64,000 nt of DNA from Candidatus Altimarinota bacterium (GCA_028704165.1 JAQVLK010000001.1:1-64000), one strand, 5' to 3'; counted from the stretch's first letter, positions 1-9,768 are shown. The notes: generated by a model from the sequence alone, not told the origin. Program-made: numbers and translations.

Positions 1-198
1 GTCCTTTAGGACGCAGTCGAAGGGGAAACGCCATATCGTACCGAAGGAGTCCGCCCAAAGCGGATCGACTGAGGAAACGAAGCCCACTATCGCCCACCAG
101 TGCATTCATTTATACCTCCACATCGTATCAGTTGGCTACCAAGGCGGATCGAAAAGCACTCGTGCTTCAGTCTCTTGCGAGCTTTTAAGTATGTTGCA
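1..198. other. non-coding, repeat-word region
   Basis: No credible gene is visible. The stretch carries two degenerate copies of the GGCGGATCG word found in other intergenic regions of this window (near 59 and 145). It also has a short inverted repeat, AAAAGCAC-TC-GTGCTT, at 152-167. Read on the minus strand this repeat lies just downstream of the neighbouring TPR gene and is followed by a few T residues, so it could be a weak terminator. Confidence 0.4.
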
Positions 199-903
199 TT
201 ATGGAGATGCTACCTTGTCCCTATTTAGACTCTCGGCTCTTGCTCGTAAGCTCGCAGCCGCAGAGCGACAGCCGTCTGCCCAAGACCCTATGTTACATGA
301 TTCAAATATATCAGCAGCCATTTCGTAGTACTGGGCAGCTTGCTCCCAATCTTCAACCCTTTTTAGAGATTGTGCCACTTCTCGACACATCTTGGCTTGC
401 TCAATACGGTCACCAGCCTTCTCGTACATTGCGACTGCTTTTTTGTAAGTATCAGCGGCTTTTGCATAACTTTCTCTCATAGCTGCTTTGATTTCTTCTG
501 CAGTACCAAGTCCCCGCTTTTTATCAGATTCTAGCAGAGTCTGTGAAGGAGCTAGGGACCCTTGAGCTTTTTCAGCATCCTCTCTGTGTTGTCTGGCATG
601 TTGTTTATAGTTGATAGCTGCTTCGATGAAGTCTCCTAAAGTCTCATATAAAACAGCTGCTCTGTGAAATTCTCCATGTTGACCATGAATTTGAGCAAAT
701 TTACCAAGGATTCTTTTATATCTATCTTGAGCATTATGATACTCCTCTTCCGAGATACCGCTGATCTCAAGTAATTCCTTGATAAAACGCCTCTGCTCTC
801 CTACATCCAAAAGATCTATGATGCTAATCAACGTTAACCACTCTTTTTGAGAAGAGATTACTTCTCTTAATTCCCTGTGAAGATTCTCTTTGTTCTTTTG
901 CAT
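199..903 (-). CDS. TPR-like alpha-helical protein
   Basis: This 234-aa protein has no signal peptide or membrane segment and is probably cytoplasmic. Residues about 60-110 and 145-225 contain tandem helix pairs with TPR-type spacing and residues (AAVLYETLGDFIEAAINY, AVAMYEKAGDRIEQAKMCRE, AAQYYEMAADIFESC). This suggests a protein-protein interaction scaffold. The N-terminal 50 residues are helical and charged and match no domain I recognise. The ATG at 903 is kept because the upstream DNA is AT-rich and non-coding. Its partner is unknown. The adjacent genes encode surface proteins, but a 250-bp gap separates them, so a functional link is only a guess. Confidence 0.75.
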   Translation of the reverse strand: MQKNKENLHRELREVISSQKEWLTLISIIDLLDVGEQRRFIKELLEISGISEEEYHNAQDRYKRILGKFAQIHGQHGEFHRAAVLYETLGDFIEAAINYKQHARQHREDAEKAQGSLAPSQTLLESDKKRGLGTAEEIKAAMRESYAKAADTYKKAVAMYEKAGDRIEQAKMCREVAQSLKRVEDWEQAAQYYEMAADIFESCNIGSWADGCRSAAASLRARAESLNRDKVASP

Positions 904-1093
904 AGTATTTGCAGTTAATTGTGAGAAATATATACAAATAAACCACTTATCTCGGGAAGTAATTTTTTGTTTTTAAGCTATGCTTCTTTGGAAGTGATAA
1001 AATTCATCCCCATGTATTATGAACTTTATCAAGAGACTTTCACTACAGGGGAATTATTGTAGCTTACTCTGAGAAATTTTTCAATCTCATCCC

Positions 1094-1129
1094 AAAAAGA
1101 CCCCGATCTTATTAGATCGAGGCCTTTTT
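1094..1129 (-). terminator. intrinsic terminator of SLH gene
   Basis: On the minus strand a G/C-rich stem (GGCCTCGATC with GATCGGGGTC, 6-nt loop) is followed by TTTTT. It lies 25 bp past the stop codon of the SLH gene that ends at 1154. Confidence 0.85.
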
Positions 1130-1153
1130 AATATTTACTAACTAGCTAGTTAT

Positions 1154-2113
1154 CTACATCTCCTTTCTCTTCAGGATATTGGAAATCTTCATCATATACC
1201 ACTCTTCCAAGGTCAAATTGGTCTCTTGGAAAGCATAGGGCCAGAACTGCATCACTCCCGGTTCATAGGCTGCAAGCTGGTAAGCTTTCTTGGCTAGATC
1301 AATGCCACGCTGTGTGATGATCGAATCAAAGTCTTCCTGGGCCACACGTTGAGCACGTTCGTATTTGCCTACAATCTGTGTTTCGCGTGCACTGTCCGGA
1401 CCATTATTTTCGGTTTCGAGTTCGATATCTTCGTATTTACTTGATGGCTTGTAGGCTAAAGCTTTGTGTAAAGTACGAGCTTTCACTGACAAGATATCTC
1501 TCTTGGACCAGATCTCAAAGGCTAGATAAGACATCTCTCCACGGCTAATCCAAGAAGCGAGGATATGGTTCTGGCGAGCAAGCACTTCAGGCTTGCGAGC
1601 CATAATAGGATCAAGAATTTTGTAATCATTAGCAATCTTCAGATAAGGCAAGAACCATAAGTCACCTTCCGGTTCATAGTCTTCCAAAATACCATTTAAC
1701 TTCATGATAATCTTGAGAGCCTCCATGTAGGTGATTTTTTGATCGGGATAAAAGAAGCCATCAGAAAATCCTTTGATGATACCGTCGTTCTGAGCACGCT
1801 CAATATATGGAGCATACCAAGCGTCAGTAGGCACATCCGGAAAGTTCACATCGCCTTCCAGATTGCGTACATTTTTTTGAGAAGCTAGCATGGCAATCTT
1901 GAGAGCCTCTACTCTACTAACCGGATTATCTGGACGGAAATAACCGTCAGGATAGCCATCCACAACACCGCGAAGTGCCAGTGTTTCGACAGCTTGGAAA
2001 TACGGATGCACTTGATTCACATCTGGGAAATTACGACTGGCACCGGCAGGCAGGAAGGTAAATAGCCCTCCCAACAAACTGAGTGTCAGCAAGCTCAAAA
2101 TCAGCTTTTTCAT
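1154..2113 (-). CDS. SLH-domain surface protein (319 aa)
   Basis: An N-terminal signal peptide (MKKLILSLLTLSLLGGLF, then an AGA cleavage region) is followed by two clear SLH repeats at about residues 28-140. Their hallmarks are FPDV, GVVDGYPDGYFRPDNPVSR and GIIKGFSDGFFYPDQKITY. SLH domains anchor proteins to secondary cell-wall polymers, so this is probably an S-layer-associated protein. The C-terminal 150 residues are helical and not recognised. An in-frame ATG 36 nt upstream overlaps the -10 box of the promoter at 2140-2168, so the start at 2113 is preferred. Three more SLH genes follow on the same strand. Confidence 0.85.
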   Translation of the reverse strand: MKKLILSLLTLSLLGGLFTFLPAGASRNFPDVNQVHPYFQAVETLALRGVVDGYPDGYFRPDNPVSRVEALKIAMLASQKNVRNLEGDVNFPDVPTDAWYAPYIERAQNDGIIKGFSDGFFYPDQKITYMEALKIIMKLNGILEDYEPEGDLWFLPYLKIANDYKILDPIMARKPEVLARQNHILASWISRGEMSYLAFEIWSKRDILSVKARTLHKALAYKPSSKYEDIELETENNGPDSARETQIVGKYERAQRVAQEDFDSIITQRGIDLAKKAYQLAAYEPGVMQFWPYAFQETNLTLEEWYMMKISNILKRKEM

Positions 2114-2139
2114 ATGAGATAAAATTAAAAATGGAGGAG

Positions 2140-2168
2140 ATAATAGCATTAATACAAAAGGATGTCAA
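2140..2168 (-). promoter_or_regulatory. sigma70-type promoter of SLH gene
   Basis: The minus strand reads TTGACA, a 17-bp spacer, then TATTAT. The predicted start lies near 2133, about 20 nt before the ATG at 2113. This is a near-consensus housekeeping promoter and it fixes the gene's start codon. Confidence 0.75.
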
Positions 2169-2239
2169 TGGCACGGGGTGGGGTATATCAAAGCAGTTGA
2201 AACAAGGATAGCCTAAAAAACAGAGTCCGGAGAACCCCA

Positions 2240-2273
2240 ATATCCCCGAGCTTAAGCTCGGGGATATTTTTTT
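2240..2273 (+). terminator. perfect 28-bp palindrome with T-tract
   Basis: A perfect inverted repeat with core CCGAGCTTAAGCTCGG is followed on the plus strand by a run of T. It looks like a plus-strand intrinsic terminator, but no plus-strand gene precedes it. The CTTAAG centre is shared with the GGGCTTAAGCCC hairpins at 34642, 54663 and 63267, so it may be a relative of that repeat family. Confidence 0.5.
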
Positions 2274-2484
2274 AATCATCTCAAACCTTTAAGCCTTCGC
2301 TTTAACCATTTTAGCCAATGTTTCAGTACTTATCCCTACCTACCGGCAGGCAGGCGCCTAAGCGGAACTTATTCACTTAGTCACTTAAGTACTGTTTTCC
2401 ATTCGTATTGGTCCCATCTTCCATTCGGATCACATATTCGTAGACCTGCCCGTCCGGCAGGCGGATTCGTTGTGGTCCCATCTC

Positions 2485-2517
2485 AAAAGACCCCAGCCCA
2501 CACGCGGCCGAGGTCTT
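2485..2517 (-). terminator. intrinsic terminator of 724-aa SLH gene
   Basis: On the minus strand GACCTCGGCC pairs imperfectly with GGCTGGGGTC and is followed by TTTT. It lies 27 bp beyond the stop at 2544. Confidence 0.75.
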
Positions 2518-2543
2518 TCTCTTCTAATTAAAACCTACTATTC

Positions 2544-4709
2544 TTAGTCACGAGGAATAAAGTGTAAGTTCACCTCGTACTGATCAGAGATAATTGGCAA
2601 ATAAGCGCCAGTGCTACTTCTGTCATAAAACTCGATCTGGAAGTTTTCACTTACTGTAACTTCATAATCATCATTATTGTTATACAGACTTCCCATATCG
2701 ACTTCGTAGAGATAAAGATTTCCTTCCTTGAGATCAGGAGTTTCGTTGTCATTGTTTGAGCTGGAACCGTTCAATTTGATATCGTTACCATAAGTACTGC
2801 TACTGGTTTCTACGGTCGCATGAGCAGAATCAAGCAAAGTAGCAATGACTACCAATTCGTCCGTTTGGCCGGATTCGTTGGCATCATAAGTAATTTCTTC
2901 CTGTGGAACATCGATTTCCATGATCTTGGGAGTGCCACGACGAGTGGAACTCTTGAGACTCAAGGTGAGATCAATCTGAGGAACGTACTGGTCAGCTGTA
3001 CTGTTGTTATTCTGGCTGATGCGAAGCACAACGTCATTCGAAGTCAGAGAGAACTCCGAGCTATCAGGAGCAGAGTAAGTACCGACATAAACACCTGAGT
3101 TTCCTCTTTCTCTGGGGTCACCCAAGGTGCCTTCTAGTCCTGACATTTGAGAAAGATCAAGATTCAAGTCCTTGATTGGATTGCCTTCCAAGTCAGAAAC
3201 CTTGATCACAATCGCAACCTCAGAACTGGCTGGGACAGATTCAGCTGAAGCGTAAGCCTGTACAATTACATCCTCTGTCTCATCACGCTCTTCTACGGTA
3301 CGACAGATGATACTTTCTGAGGTTAGTTCACTGGTCAGACCATCATAGATACTTTCATCGAAGTCACAAGTGCCCCAATCCTCATCTTCTTCATCAGCGC
3401 TCAGAGAGCTAGAATCAACAGTCACGCTCATGACTGTGATGAACGGACCATTGTTATCATCCGGATAAGGTTCAAGTCCAACTACAAATTTACCAACCTT
3501 GGTAAGATCTGTGGAAGCACTAGCTTTGAAACTGGTAGAGCCTTCTCCTGCCTGGAAAGTACCGAGAGATTTATAAGCACCATCGGTGTACATCAATGCT
3601 GAATACCTCATTCCAATATCAGCCACATCTGACAAACCACGTAGGTCAAAATTAACAGAATCCTTATCTGTACCACTTACAAAGACTGATCCGCCAAGTC
3701 CGGAGCCCAGACGAGGAAAGCCCAAAATAGCGGATCCTTCGTCATTTAGATCTCCTTCCAAAATAAGTGTATCACTTGGATCAGCAGAAGAATCATTATT
3801 GGCTTCGATAGTAACCTTAACCATGTCGTAGTCTAGCACTTCTAAATTAGTATCAAGCACATTAGAGATACGACGTCCTCCTTCGTTAAGCATACTTCCA
3901 TTTTCATCAACATTGAAGGTTCCGATACTGGTCATGACTCCCGCATCATCAAGCAACCAAGCTTCGTATTTGTAACCATTTTGCAGCTCTGGCATTCTGG
4001 TGAATTCAAAGTTGAGTTTATCATCGGTTGAGTTGGCTAGGGAGATATTAGCCTGAGGGTAGATATTGGCAGAAGCATTCAAAACATACTCCGTAGCACT
4101 ATCTCCTCCTTGCATAGCCATGGCTACAATCTTAGCCATTTCGCCACGTGTCATATAGTTACCGGGCCAAAAAGAAGCACCGCGGCCGCTTACGATACCA
4201 AGGTTATAGGCTGTTTCAATGTAATTATAAAAATCACTACCGGCTGTTACGTCTACGAAGTGTGGACCACCTGTTGTGTTGGTAGTAAATCCGAAAGCGG
4301 AAACTAAGATCTTGAGAGCTTCACCACGTTTTACCATGTCATCCGGCCCAAAAAGTCCGTTACCATAACCTGAGATGACCCCATTTTTATAGGCGGTGTT
4401 CACGTAAGCAAAAAAATCGTTTCCAATTCCAACATCTTCGAAAGCACGTGTTGCAGAACCATCCAGAACCGTGCCCGCAGCATTCAGGACGATCTTGGTG
4501 ATTTCTCCACGACTCACGACTTTGTCAGGGTAGAAGTACCCATTGAGGCCGTTCACAACATGGTGTGAACCAAGGAATTCAACATGCTCGTAAAAGCTGT
4601 GTGTAGATTGCACATCAGCAAACTGAGCAGCTCCTGCCTGGGGTATAAAAAAGGCCGCCAGCATCGCAAAGCAAGCCAGCGCAGCAAGAGTCTTTCTTAG
4701 TCTTAACAT
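2544..4709 (-). CDS. SLH-domain protein with Ig-like C-terminal region
   Basis: This is a 721-aa exported protein. A signal peptide (LAALACFAMLAAFFIPQAGA) is followed by three SLH repeats at about residues 25-205, with FADV, YFYPDKVVSRGEITKI, GYGNGLFGPDDMVKRGEALKI and ARGEMAKI-like hallmarks. The remaining 500 residues are beta-rich and acidic, resembling bacterial Ig-like or invasin-type domains with repeated VQAYASAESVPASSEV-like strands. Anchoring to the cell wall is expected from the SLH family; the exposed function is unknown. An in-frame TTG lies 9 nt upstream, but ATG at 4709 is more likely. No Shine-Dalgarno sequence is seen. Confidence 0.85.
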   Translation of the reverse strand: MLRLRKTLAALACFAMLAAFFIPQAGAAQFADVQSTHSFYEHVEFLGSHHVVNGLNGYFYPDKVVSRGEITKIVLNAAGTVLDGSATRAFEDVGIGNDFFAYVNTAYKNGVISGYGNGLFGPDDMVKRGEALKILVSAFGFTTNTTGGPHFVDVTAGSDFYNYIETAYNLGIVSGRGASFWPGNYMTRGEMAKIVAMAMQGGDSATEYVLNASANIYPQANISLANSTDDKLNFEFTRMPELQNGYKYEAWLLDDAGVMTSIGTFNVDENGSMLNEGGRRISNVLDTNLEVLDYDMVKVTIEANNDSSADPSDTLILEGDLNDEGSAILGFPRLGSGLGGSVFVSGTDKDSVNFDLRGLSDVADIGMRYSALMYTDGAYKSLGTFQAGEGSTSFKASASTDLTKVGKFVVGLEPYPDDNNGPFITVMSVTVDSSSLSADEEDEDWGTCDFDESIYDGLTSELTSESIICRTVEERDETEDVIVQAYASAESVPASSEVAIVIKVSDLEGNPIKDLNLDLSQMSGLEGTLGDPRERGNSGVYVGTYSAPDSSEFSLTSNDVVLRISQNNNSTADQYVPQIDLTLSLKSSTRRGTPKIMEIDVPQEEITYDANESGQTDELVVIATLLDSAHATVETSSSTYGNDIKLNGSSSNNDNETPDLKEGNLYLYEVDMGSLYNNNDDYEVTVSENFQIEFYDRSSTGAYLPIISDQYEVNLHFIPRD

Positions 4710-4848
4710 AGATTTCAAAGTTAATTTTTGTCTTATATATGAAAGGTTTAGTCGCTACTTTAAGGAGTATAAGGTTTTCTCGAAGATTCTGCAAATTTGA
4801 AAAATAAAAACAATGGTCCCAATGATTGATAAAGACAGGGAACTAGGG

Positions 4849-4897
4849 AATAGGGTAGAGAATAAAACCCTAGCCCCCTATAACCCTCTACCCTATT
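4849..4897. repeat. 12-bp inverted repeat made of CCCTA-type words
   Basis: AATAGGGTAGAG at 4849-4860 and its perfect complement at 4886-4897 flank a 25-bp loop, directly against the stop codon of the SLH gene ending at 4898. The sequence belongs to the CCTCTACCCTAG repeat-word family seen near 32680, 54590 and 62193. It has no T-tract. Confidence 0.7.
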
Positions 4898-6193
4898 TTA
4901 GTGCACCGTCACGGCCACCTGCGCTTCCGGCCTGGTTGCCGTATTGGTAATCCTGACTGCAATCACAACATTACTAGCAATTGTGTCCGCCAAAAAAGTT
5001 CCGACATAAACACCCGTCCCGGCCGGGACTTCCTCCATCTGAGAAATAATACGTCCACTGCCCTTAATCACACTAGCTTCCAGCTCTAGGCCACTCACAG
5101 GATCTCCGTGGAAATCCTGAGGCGTCGCGATAATAGTCGCAGTATCGCCACTGGAAATATCGCTGGGAATCACTCTCACCAAAGAATTCACTTCTTCCTC
5201 TCCCGCCACTTCCAGATTGGCAAAAAAGTCACTCGTTGAAACACGCACAGCTTTGCCTCTGAGTAACACTATATCAACTCGTAGCGGCCCCGGAGCAGCA
5301 TCATCGTCAATATCAACAGTTAGCATATACAAGCCGTCTCCTAGCTCTGTGAGCTCTCTGATGGTAGCACGCCCCTTGACCACACTGGCATGTAAGTCGC
5401 TACTATCCAGGCCTGTGACCGGATTCCCACGTCTACTGCTCGTAACAGACACTAAAATGCTCATAGTTTCTCCGGCCATCAGATCTCGTGGAGCAATCTC
5501 GACTATTTCGAGCTGGTAGCCTGCAACCTGTACTTCTGTGTCATCTGCTTCAAAGACTTCCTCTTCTTCTTCACCAACTTCCACTCTGGAAAGTAAATCG
5601 CGCGCCAAGTAAGCAATTTTGGCAGCCTCAGCGCGCGTCAGATAGTTGGCAGGACCAAAAGAATTATCACTATAGCCCTTAATCACTCCTTCATAATAGA
5701 GATAGGCCACTTTTTGATCAAAATCATTCAGGCTGGAAACATCGTTGAAAGGATGTCCCAAAGTGCCTTTTTCGCTGTAATCAATTCCATAAGCACTGAT
5801 AATATAATCAACAGCTTCTAGTCGTCTAATACGTTCTGTAGGATCAAAATCTGCCAATTCCAAATCTAAAAGTCCTGCCGCAACTGCTTTAGTAAGGATA
5901 GTATCAATATCCCCCGTTTCAATTTCTGCCAAAGCCTCTTCGTCAGCTGCCAAAACTTCTTGCAAAGGACTAAGCACAGCCAATTTTGCAAACTCACCTT
6001 TGCTCACGAGCCAATTGGGATTAAATTTACCATCTGGAAAACCGTGCACCAGATCCTGCTCTTTGAGGGCGCAGATTGATTGTGAGAGACTGGCATCGAA
6101 ATTCGCCAAATCAGAGAAACAAGGAGCTGCCTTGGCACTTTGCATTGGGAATACGAAAGCCACCAATAAAGCAATTAGAAAAACTTTTCTCAT
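4898..6193 (-). CDS. SLH-domain protein with two Ig-like domains
   Basis: This 431-aa exported protein starts with a signal peptide (MRKVFLIALLVAFVFPMQSAKA). SLH repeats follow at about 22-75, a degenerate one at 85-140, and one at 145-200 (GVIKGYSDNSFGPANYLTRAEAAKI). A short acidic linker then leads to two related beta domains (about 225-320 and 335-430). Each contains G-DTATI or MAGETMSILV-type strands ending in a GVYVGTF or GLYMLTV motif, typical of invasin-like repeats. It is probably a wall-anchored surface protein. A candidate ECF-type promoter lies 35 bp upstream. Confidence 0.85.
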   Translation of the reverse strand: MRKVFLIALLVAFVFPMQSAKAAPCFSDLANFDASLSQSICALKEQDLVHGFPDGKFNPNWLVSKGEFAKLAVLSPLQEVLAADEEALAEIETGDIDTILTKAVAAGLLDLELADFDPTERIRRLEAVDYIISAYGIDYSEKGTLGHPFNDVSSLNDFDQKVAYLYYEGVIKGYSDNSFGPANYLTRAEAAKIAYLARDLLSRVEVGEEEEEVFEADDTEVQVAGYQLEIVEIAPRDLMAGETMSILVSVTSSRRGNPVTGLDSSDLHASVVKGRATIRELTELGDGLYMLTVDIDDDAAPGPLRVDIVLLRGKAVRVSTSDFFANLEVAGEEEVNSLVRVIPSDISSGDTATIIATPQDFHGDPVSGLELEASVIKGSGRIISQMEEVPAGTGVYVGTFLADTIASNVVIAVRITNTATRPEAQVAVTVH

Positions 6194-6227
6194 ATTAAGA
6201 TTTTGTTAGGTGATACGTGTTTTTTAG

Positions 6228-6253
6228 TACGTAGTTAGTTTAGCATCGTTACC
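6228..6253 (-). promoter_or_regulatory. candidate ECF sigma promoter (GGTAAC-N16-CGTA)
   Basis: The minus strand reads GGTAAC (6253-6248), a 16-bp spacer, then CGTA (6231-6228). It is 35 bp before the SLH gene start at 6193. The same GTAAC/CGTA pairing occurs upstream of the sigma-factor gene (31641-31666) and of the 1119-aa SLH gene (9989-10015). Confidence 0.45.
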
Positions 6254-6324
6254 AGCCTTCTACAAAAGGAGGCGGGCAGGCCCGCCTTCGTCACGAAACC
6301 TCGTTATATAATTCAGGGCTCCAG

Positions 6325-6350
6325 TAGCGGCGCAAAATTTTGCGCCGCTA
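6325..6350. repeat. perfect 26-bp palindrome
   Basis: TAGCGGCGCAAAA is followed immediately by its exact reverse complement. It lies between two SLH genes, just beyond the terminator of the upstream one. It has no T-tract and no known function. Confidence 0.8.
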
Positions 6351-6353
6351 TAA

Positions 6354-6389
6354 GAAAAAACCCGCCCCCCAGAGGGGAACGGGTTTTTT
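6354..6389 (-). terminator. intrinsic terminator of 1119-aa SLH gene
   Basis: On the minus strand AACCCGTTCCCC and GGGGGGCGGGTT form a strong stem followed by TTTTTT. It is 20 bp past the stop at 6409. Confidence 0.9.
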
Positions 6390-6408
6390 CGAGATAAGAG
6401 ACGAAAGA

Positions 6409-9400
6409 CTAGGCTACATCAATTGTGATGCTGTCTTCTGCTCTTGAGTTGAGACCTTGTACACGAGCGGTGAGTTCAACACTCTCCTCGATTACATCAG
6501 CCTCATAGGTAGCTAGGTAGATGACATCATGTGCGTCAGTACCATTGTTACCAGCAGAGTTAGAATCTAGAGCAACAACGTCTATCTTCTGGTAACCTGT
6601 TGAACAACCACCGGAACGGTTATTGTTGCAGATTTCACCAGAACCGTCACTGATCTCTAGTTCTACACCGGCTGTAGCTACGCTATTTGGTTCGACATAG
6701 AGAGGATCTCCGTCCTCATCACGTAGTACGGCGGTAATACCAATAGAATTGGTAGTAGAAACAAAGTCTGGGTGGCCCTCCAATTCAAGTTCGATATCGT
6801 GAACATTGACATCTACGCTGTCTCTTGGATTGGTTGGTTGGTTAGTGTAAGTCACTGTGACTTCAACACTGTCACCGGCCTGAGCATCTCCAGCTGTGTC
6901 TACAGAGATGATATAGAGACCAGTACCATCGATGGTACCAGCACCTCCGTTACAAACGGCTTGTGTACCTGAACCCTTGTAACAACCAACTTGGATGACA
7001 GGAACTGAAGTGATGGTTGTACCAACTGAAGTGATAGTGATACCACTTCCTGTTGAAGAGAAGAGACCGGTTACAGGATCGTCGTTACTTTCGTCGATGA
7101 TTTCAACGATGATACCGAATCCTTGGTCAACTAGGATCTCGTCAGCTGTAGAAGAAGCTGTGAGAGAGTTGTCTAGGATATTGTATGGTTCCTCAACGTC
7201 TTCAACTAGGATAGCTGTAGATCCGTAGAGTTCATACTCTACTTCACCGGCATCGTTCACGTTCTTGGAAGTAACTACAGACCAGTAAGCACCATTACCA
7301 TAACCATCACCTGGACAGTTTGCAGAAGTATCAACAGCGGAACCAAGTTCGGTTACCGGAGTGTTGATAGTCATGTTAGTAAGGGTATTTGGGTTGAGAC
7401 GTAGGATACCATTGTATCCAGAGTCTACCGATGTAGCACCTGTACCGGTACAGAGTTTTGAGATACCAACACCGTCCTGTTCACGAGCGAAGGCCAATAC
7501 TGTTACGCTGGTACTTGGAGCAATGTTGTTACGTAGAGATACGATCTCTAGGTCAGAAACTCCGGATGGATTGTCATCAGTAGCAACCACAGTAAGATTG
7601 TCCTCAGGTAGGCTGGAACGACCGGTAGCCATTATGTTCAAGCTGATAGTATCATCACCTGAAACGTTATCCTCAGCTTCGTACTCAGCATAGTACCAAC
7701 CGGTAGGTAAGCTAGCACCGTAAGTAAGTTCAGCCATGTTTACGGCTGTAGCTGTAGCTGTAGAATTGGAAAGAGTAGTGTCAACACTACCGTCTCCACC
7801 TACGATCTGTAGGCGTAGAGTTTCTCCTGTCACAGCCATACCGTCATCATCAGTCATACGGCATAAGATGCTGGAATCTGCTTCTGCTGGGACTTCTTGA
7901 CTTGAAGCGTAACAGTCAATAACAGGATCACTGACAGTAACTGTTGATTCTACATATGGTTGACCGATAGCTGTCACGTCGCGAGCTTGAACGGTCAAAG
8001 TACCAGGAGCAGAGCCGGCTAGTACGCCGACTGCATACAAACCTGTGATATCTGTACCGTTTCTGTCTTCAACACCGCTAGCGTTCACAACAGTAGCTGT
8101 AGTGTCGAACACGTTGGTACCAACATCAGAAGTGCCTTCGCCGATGAGACGAGCACCTGAGGTAGGACCGGCAGTGAATCTAACTTCAACTTCATGAGGA
8201 GTTGTGAGCAGATCATCATTCTCATCCAATACGAAGTAATAGATGGTAGCAGTATTTAGGATACTGCCATTGTCGTTTGAGATCTGAGAGTCATTTCTAC
8301 TCATGATATCACCATGATAAACGGTAGCCTCCAAAGAAGTGTTGACAACTTCGAGATCAGCATCAACGTTCAAAGTTGGGCTGGTATCTAGGTTAACAGC
8401 TTCGATAGTAATAGTGTCTTCTGCCTGGTCATCAAGAACCTTGTACCATGCATAGTAACGACCATTGTTGCTCTGAGCGTTAGTTGAAGTGCTGCGAGAA
8501 CCGCTGATAGTTAGAGAACGAATAGCAGTGCTGGCAGTTGTACAATCGGAAACAGAAGAGTAAAGAGCACCAGTACCTTCGGTAATGGTCAATTTAACTT
8601 CGTCGTTTTCAACTGGATCACCTTCGTCATCTTGTACGAAGACCTGGATCTGAGCTAGACCACCACACTGTTCCATATATTGGGAAGTGAAGGCATCAGA
8701 CTTGGTATCAGTCAAGATCTTGTCGTCGATGATTTCGATAGTGATAGTACCTACACCGGAAACAGAGTTAGAACCAAAACCGTTTCTGGTGATAGGAGCA
8801 TCACGAGAGAATTCTACTTCTACAGTTGCGATAGCGAAACTACCGGTTTCTGCAGTAACAGTAGCTGTACCCTCTTCGCGACCTGAGACCAAGCTAACTT
8901 GTGCACGGCCACTGTCAGCGTTGACAGTAACAGTATCATCTTCGCTAGCATCGAAAGTACCAAGATCGGTGGTGAAGGTAACAGGTTCATCGTATGAACC
9001 AACGCGGTTATCGTTACCGTCAACTACAGTAGCAGTGATGGTAGAGGTTGAGTATCCATCCGGATAGATCTGATCCTCAGAAGCCTCGATGATAACCTTA
9101 GTAGGAGCACCAACTGGGAAAGTTGGCTTTCCGTTCTCATAAACATAGATAGCGTTGGAAACAACCTTAGCCATCTGGTCACGTCTCATAGTGTCGCGTG
9201 GACCAAACAAACCGTTGCCGTAACCATTTACGATACCTAAGTTATAAGCAGTCTCGATGTATCCGTAGAACTCTGAACTGGCAGGCACATCACTGAAGTG
9301 AGGAGCGCCAGTCAAATCTTCATCGAAGTAAGCTTCGGTGTCAACGGAACGAGCTGTTTCCATGATGACCTTCATACCTTCTTGACGAAGGATGTCTTGG

Positions 9401-9768
9401 TCAGGACGGAAAGTGCCGTCGCCGTAACCGGATACGATGCCTAGACCGTAAGCGGTCTCGACAAAAGAATAAAGGGTGTGAGTGGCAGGCACATCAGTGA
9501 AATGAGGTGCGCCCTCAGGAATAGCGACTGGGATACTAAAACCATTTAAGGTCATTTTAGTAAGCTCAGCTCTGCTAACACCCACAAGTGGATAGTACAT
9601 TCCATCGATACCACTAACTACTCCGCGGCCAGCCAAGTCTTCAATGTAGCTATAGAACTCATTTGTCTCGTTGACATCTGAGAAAGTAGCTGCAAAGGAA
9701 ACTGGGATACTGACAACAATCAGAGCTGTTAGGGACAAAATGGTAATGAATTTTTTCATTTTACCCAT
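6409..9768 (-). CDS. large SLH protein with multiple Ig-like repeats (1119 aa)
   Basis: A signal peptide at 4-27 (MKKFITILSLTALIVVSIPVSFA) precedes three SLH repeats at about 28-205, with clear GYGDGTFRPDQDILRQEGMKV and GYGNGLFGPRDTMRRDQMAKV hallmarks. The rest is a chain of about eight beta-sandwich domains of the invasin/Big type. Recurring strands include DTITIEAVNLD, GTLTVQARDVT and DDTISLNIMATG, and the content of Thr, Ser, Asp and Val is high. It is the most S-layer-like protein in the window. Either ATG at 9768 or ATG at 9759 could be used; the second begins right at the signal peptide. A candidate ECF promoter and a roughly 210-nt leader lie upstream. Confidence 0.88.
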   Translation of the reverse strand: MGKMKKFITILSLTALIVVSIPVSFAATFSDVNETNEFYSYIEDLAGRGVVSGIDGMYYPLVGVSRAELTKMTLNGFSIPVAIPEGAPHFTDVPATHTLYSFVETAYGLGIVSGYGDGTFRPDQDILRQEGMKVIMETARSVDTEAYFDEDLTGAPHFSDVPASSEFYGYIETAYNLGIVNGYGNGLFGPRDTMRRDQMAKVVSNAIYVYENGKPTFPVGAPTKVIIEASEDQIYPDGYSTSTITATVVDGNDNRVGSYDEPVTFTTDLGTFDASEDDTVTVNADSGRAQVSLVSGREEGTATVTAETGSFAIATVEVEFSRDAPITRNGFGSNSVSGVGTITIEIIDDKILTDTKSDAFTSQYMEQCGGLAQIQVFVQDDEGDPVENDEVKLTITEGTGALYSSVSDCTTASTAIRSLTISGSRSTSTNAQSNNGRYYAWYKVLDDQAEDTITIEAVNLDTSPTLNVDADLEVVNTSLEATVYHGDIMSRNDSQISNDNGSILNTATIYYFVLDENDDLLTTPHEVEVRFTAGPTSGARLIGEGTSDVGTNVFDTTATVVNASGVEDRNGTDITGLYAVGVLAGSAPGTLTVQARDVTAIGQPYVESTVTVSDPVIDCYASSQEVPAEADSSILCRMTDDDGMAVTGETLRLQIVGGDGSVDTTLSNSTATATAVNMAELTYGASLPTGWYYAEYEAEDNVSGDDTISLNIMATGRSSLPEDNLTVVATDDNPSGVSDLEIVSLRNNIAPSTSVTVLAFAREQDGVGISKLCTGTGATSVDSGYNGILRLNPNTLTNMTINTPVTELGSAVDTSANCPGDGYGNGAYWSVVTSKNVNDAGEVEYELYGSTAILVEDVEEPYNILDNSLTASSTADEILVDQGFGIIVEIIDESNDDPVTGLFSSTGSGITITSVGTTITSVPVIQVGCYKGSGTQAVCNGGAGTIDGTGLYIISVDTAGDAQAGDSVEVTVTYTNQPTNPRDSVDVNVHDIELELEGHPDFVSTTNSIGITAVLRDEDGDPLYVEPNSVATAGVELEISDGSGEICNNNRSGGCSTGYQKIDVVALDSNSAGNNGTDAHDVIYLATYEADVIEESVELTARVQGLNSRAEDSITIDVA

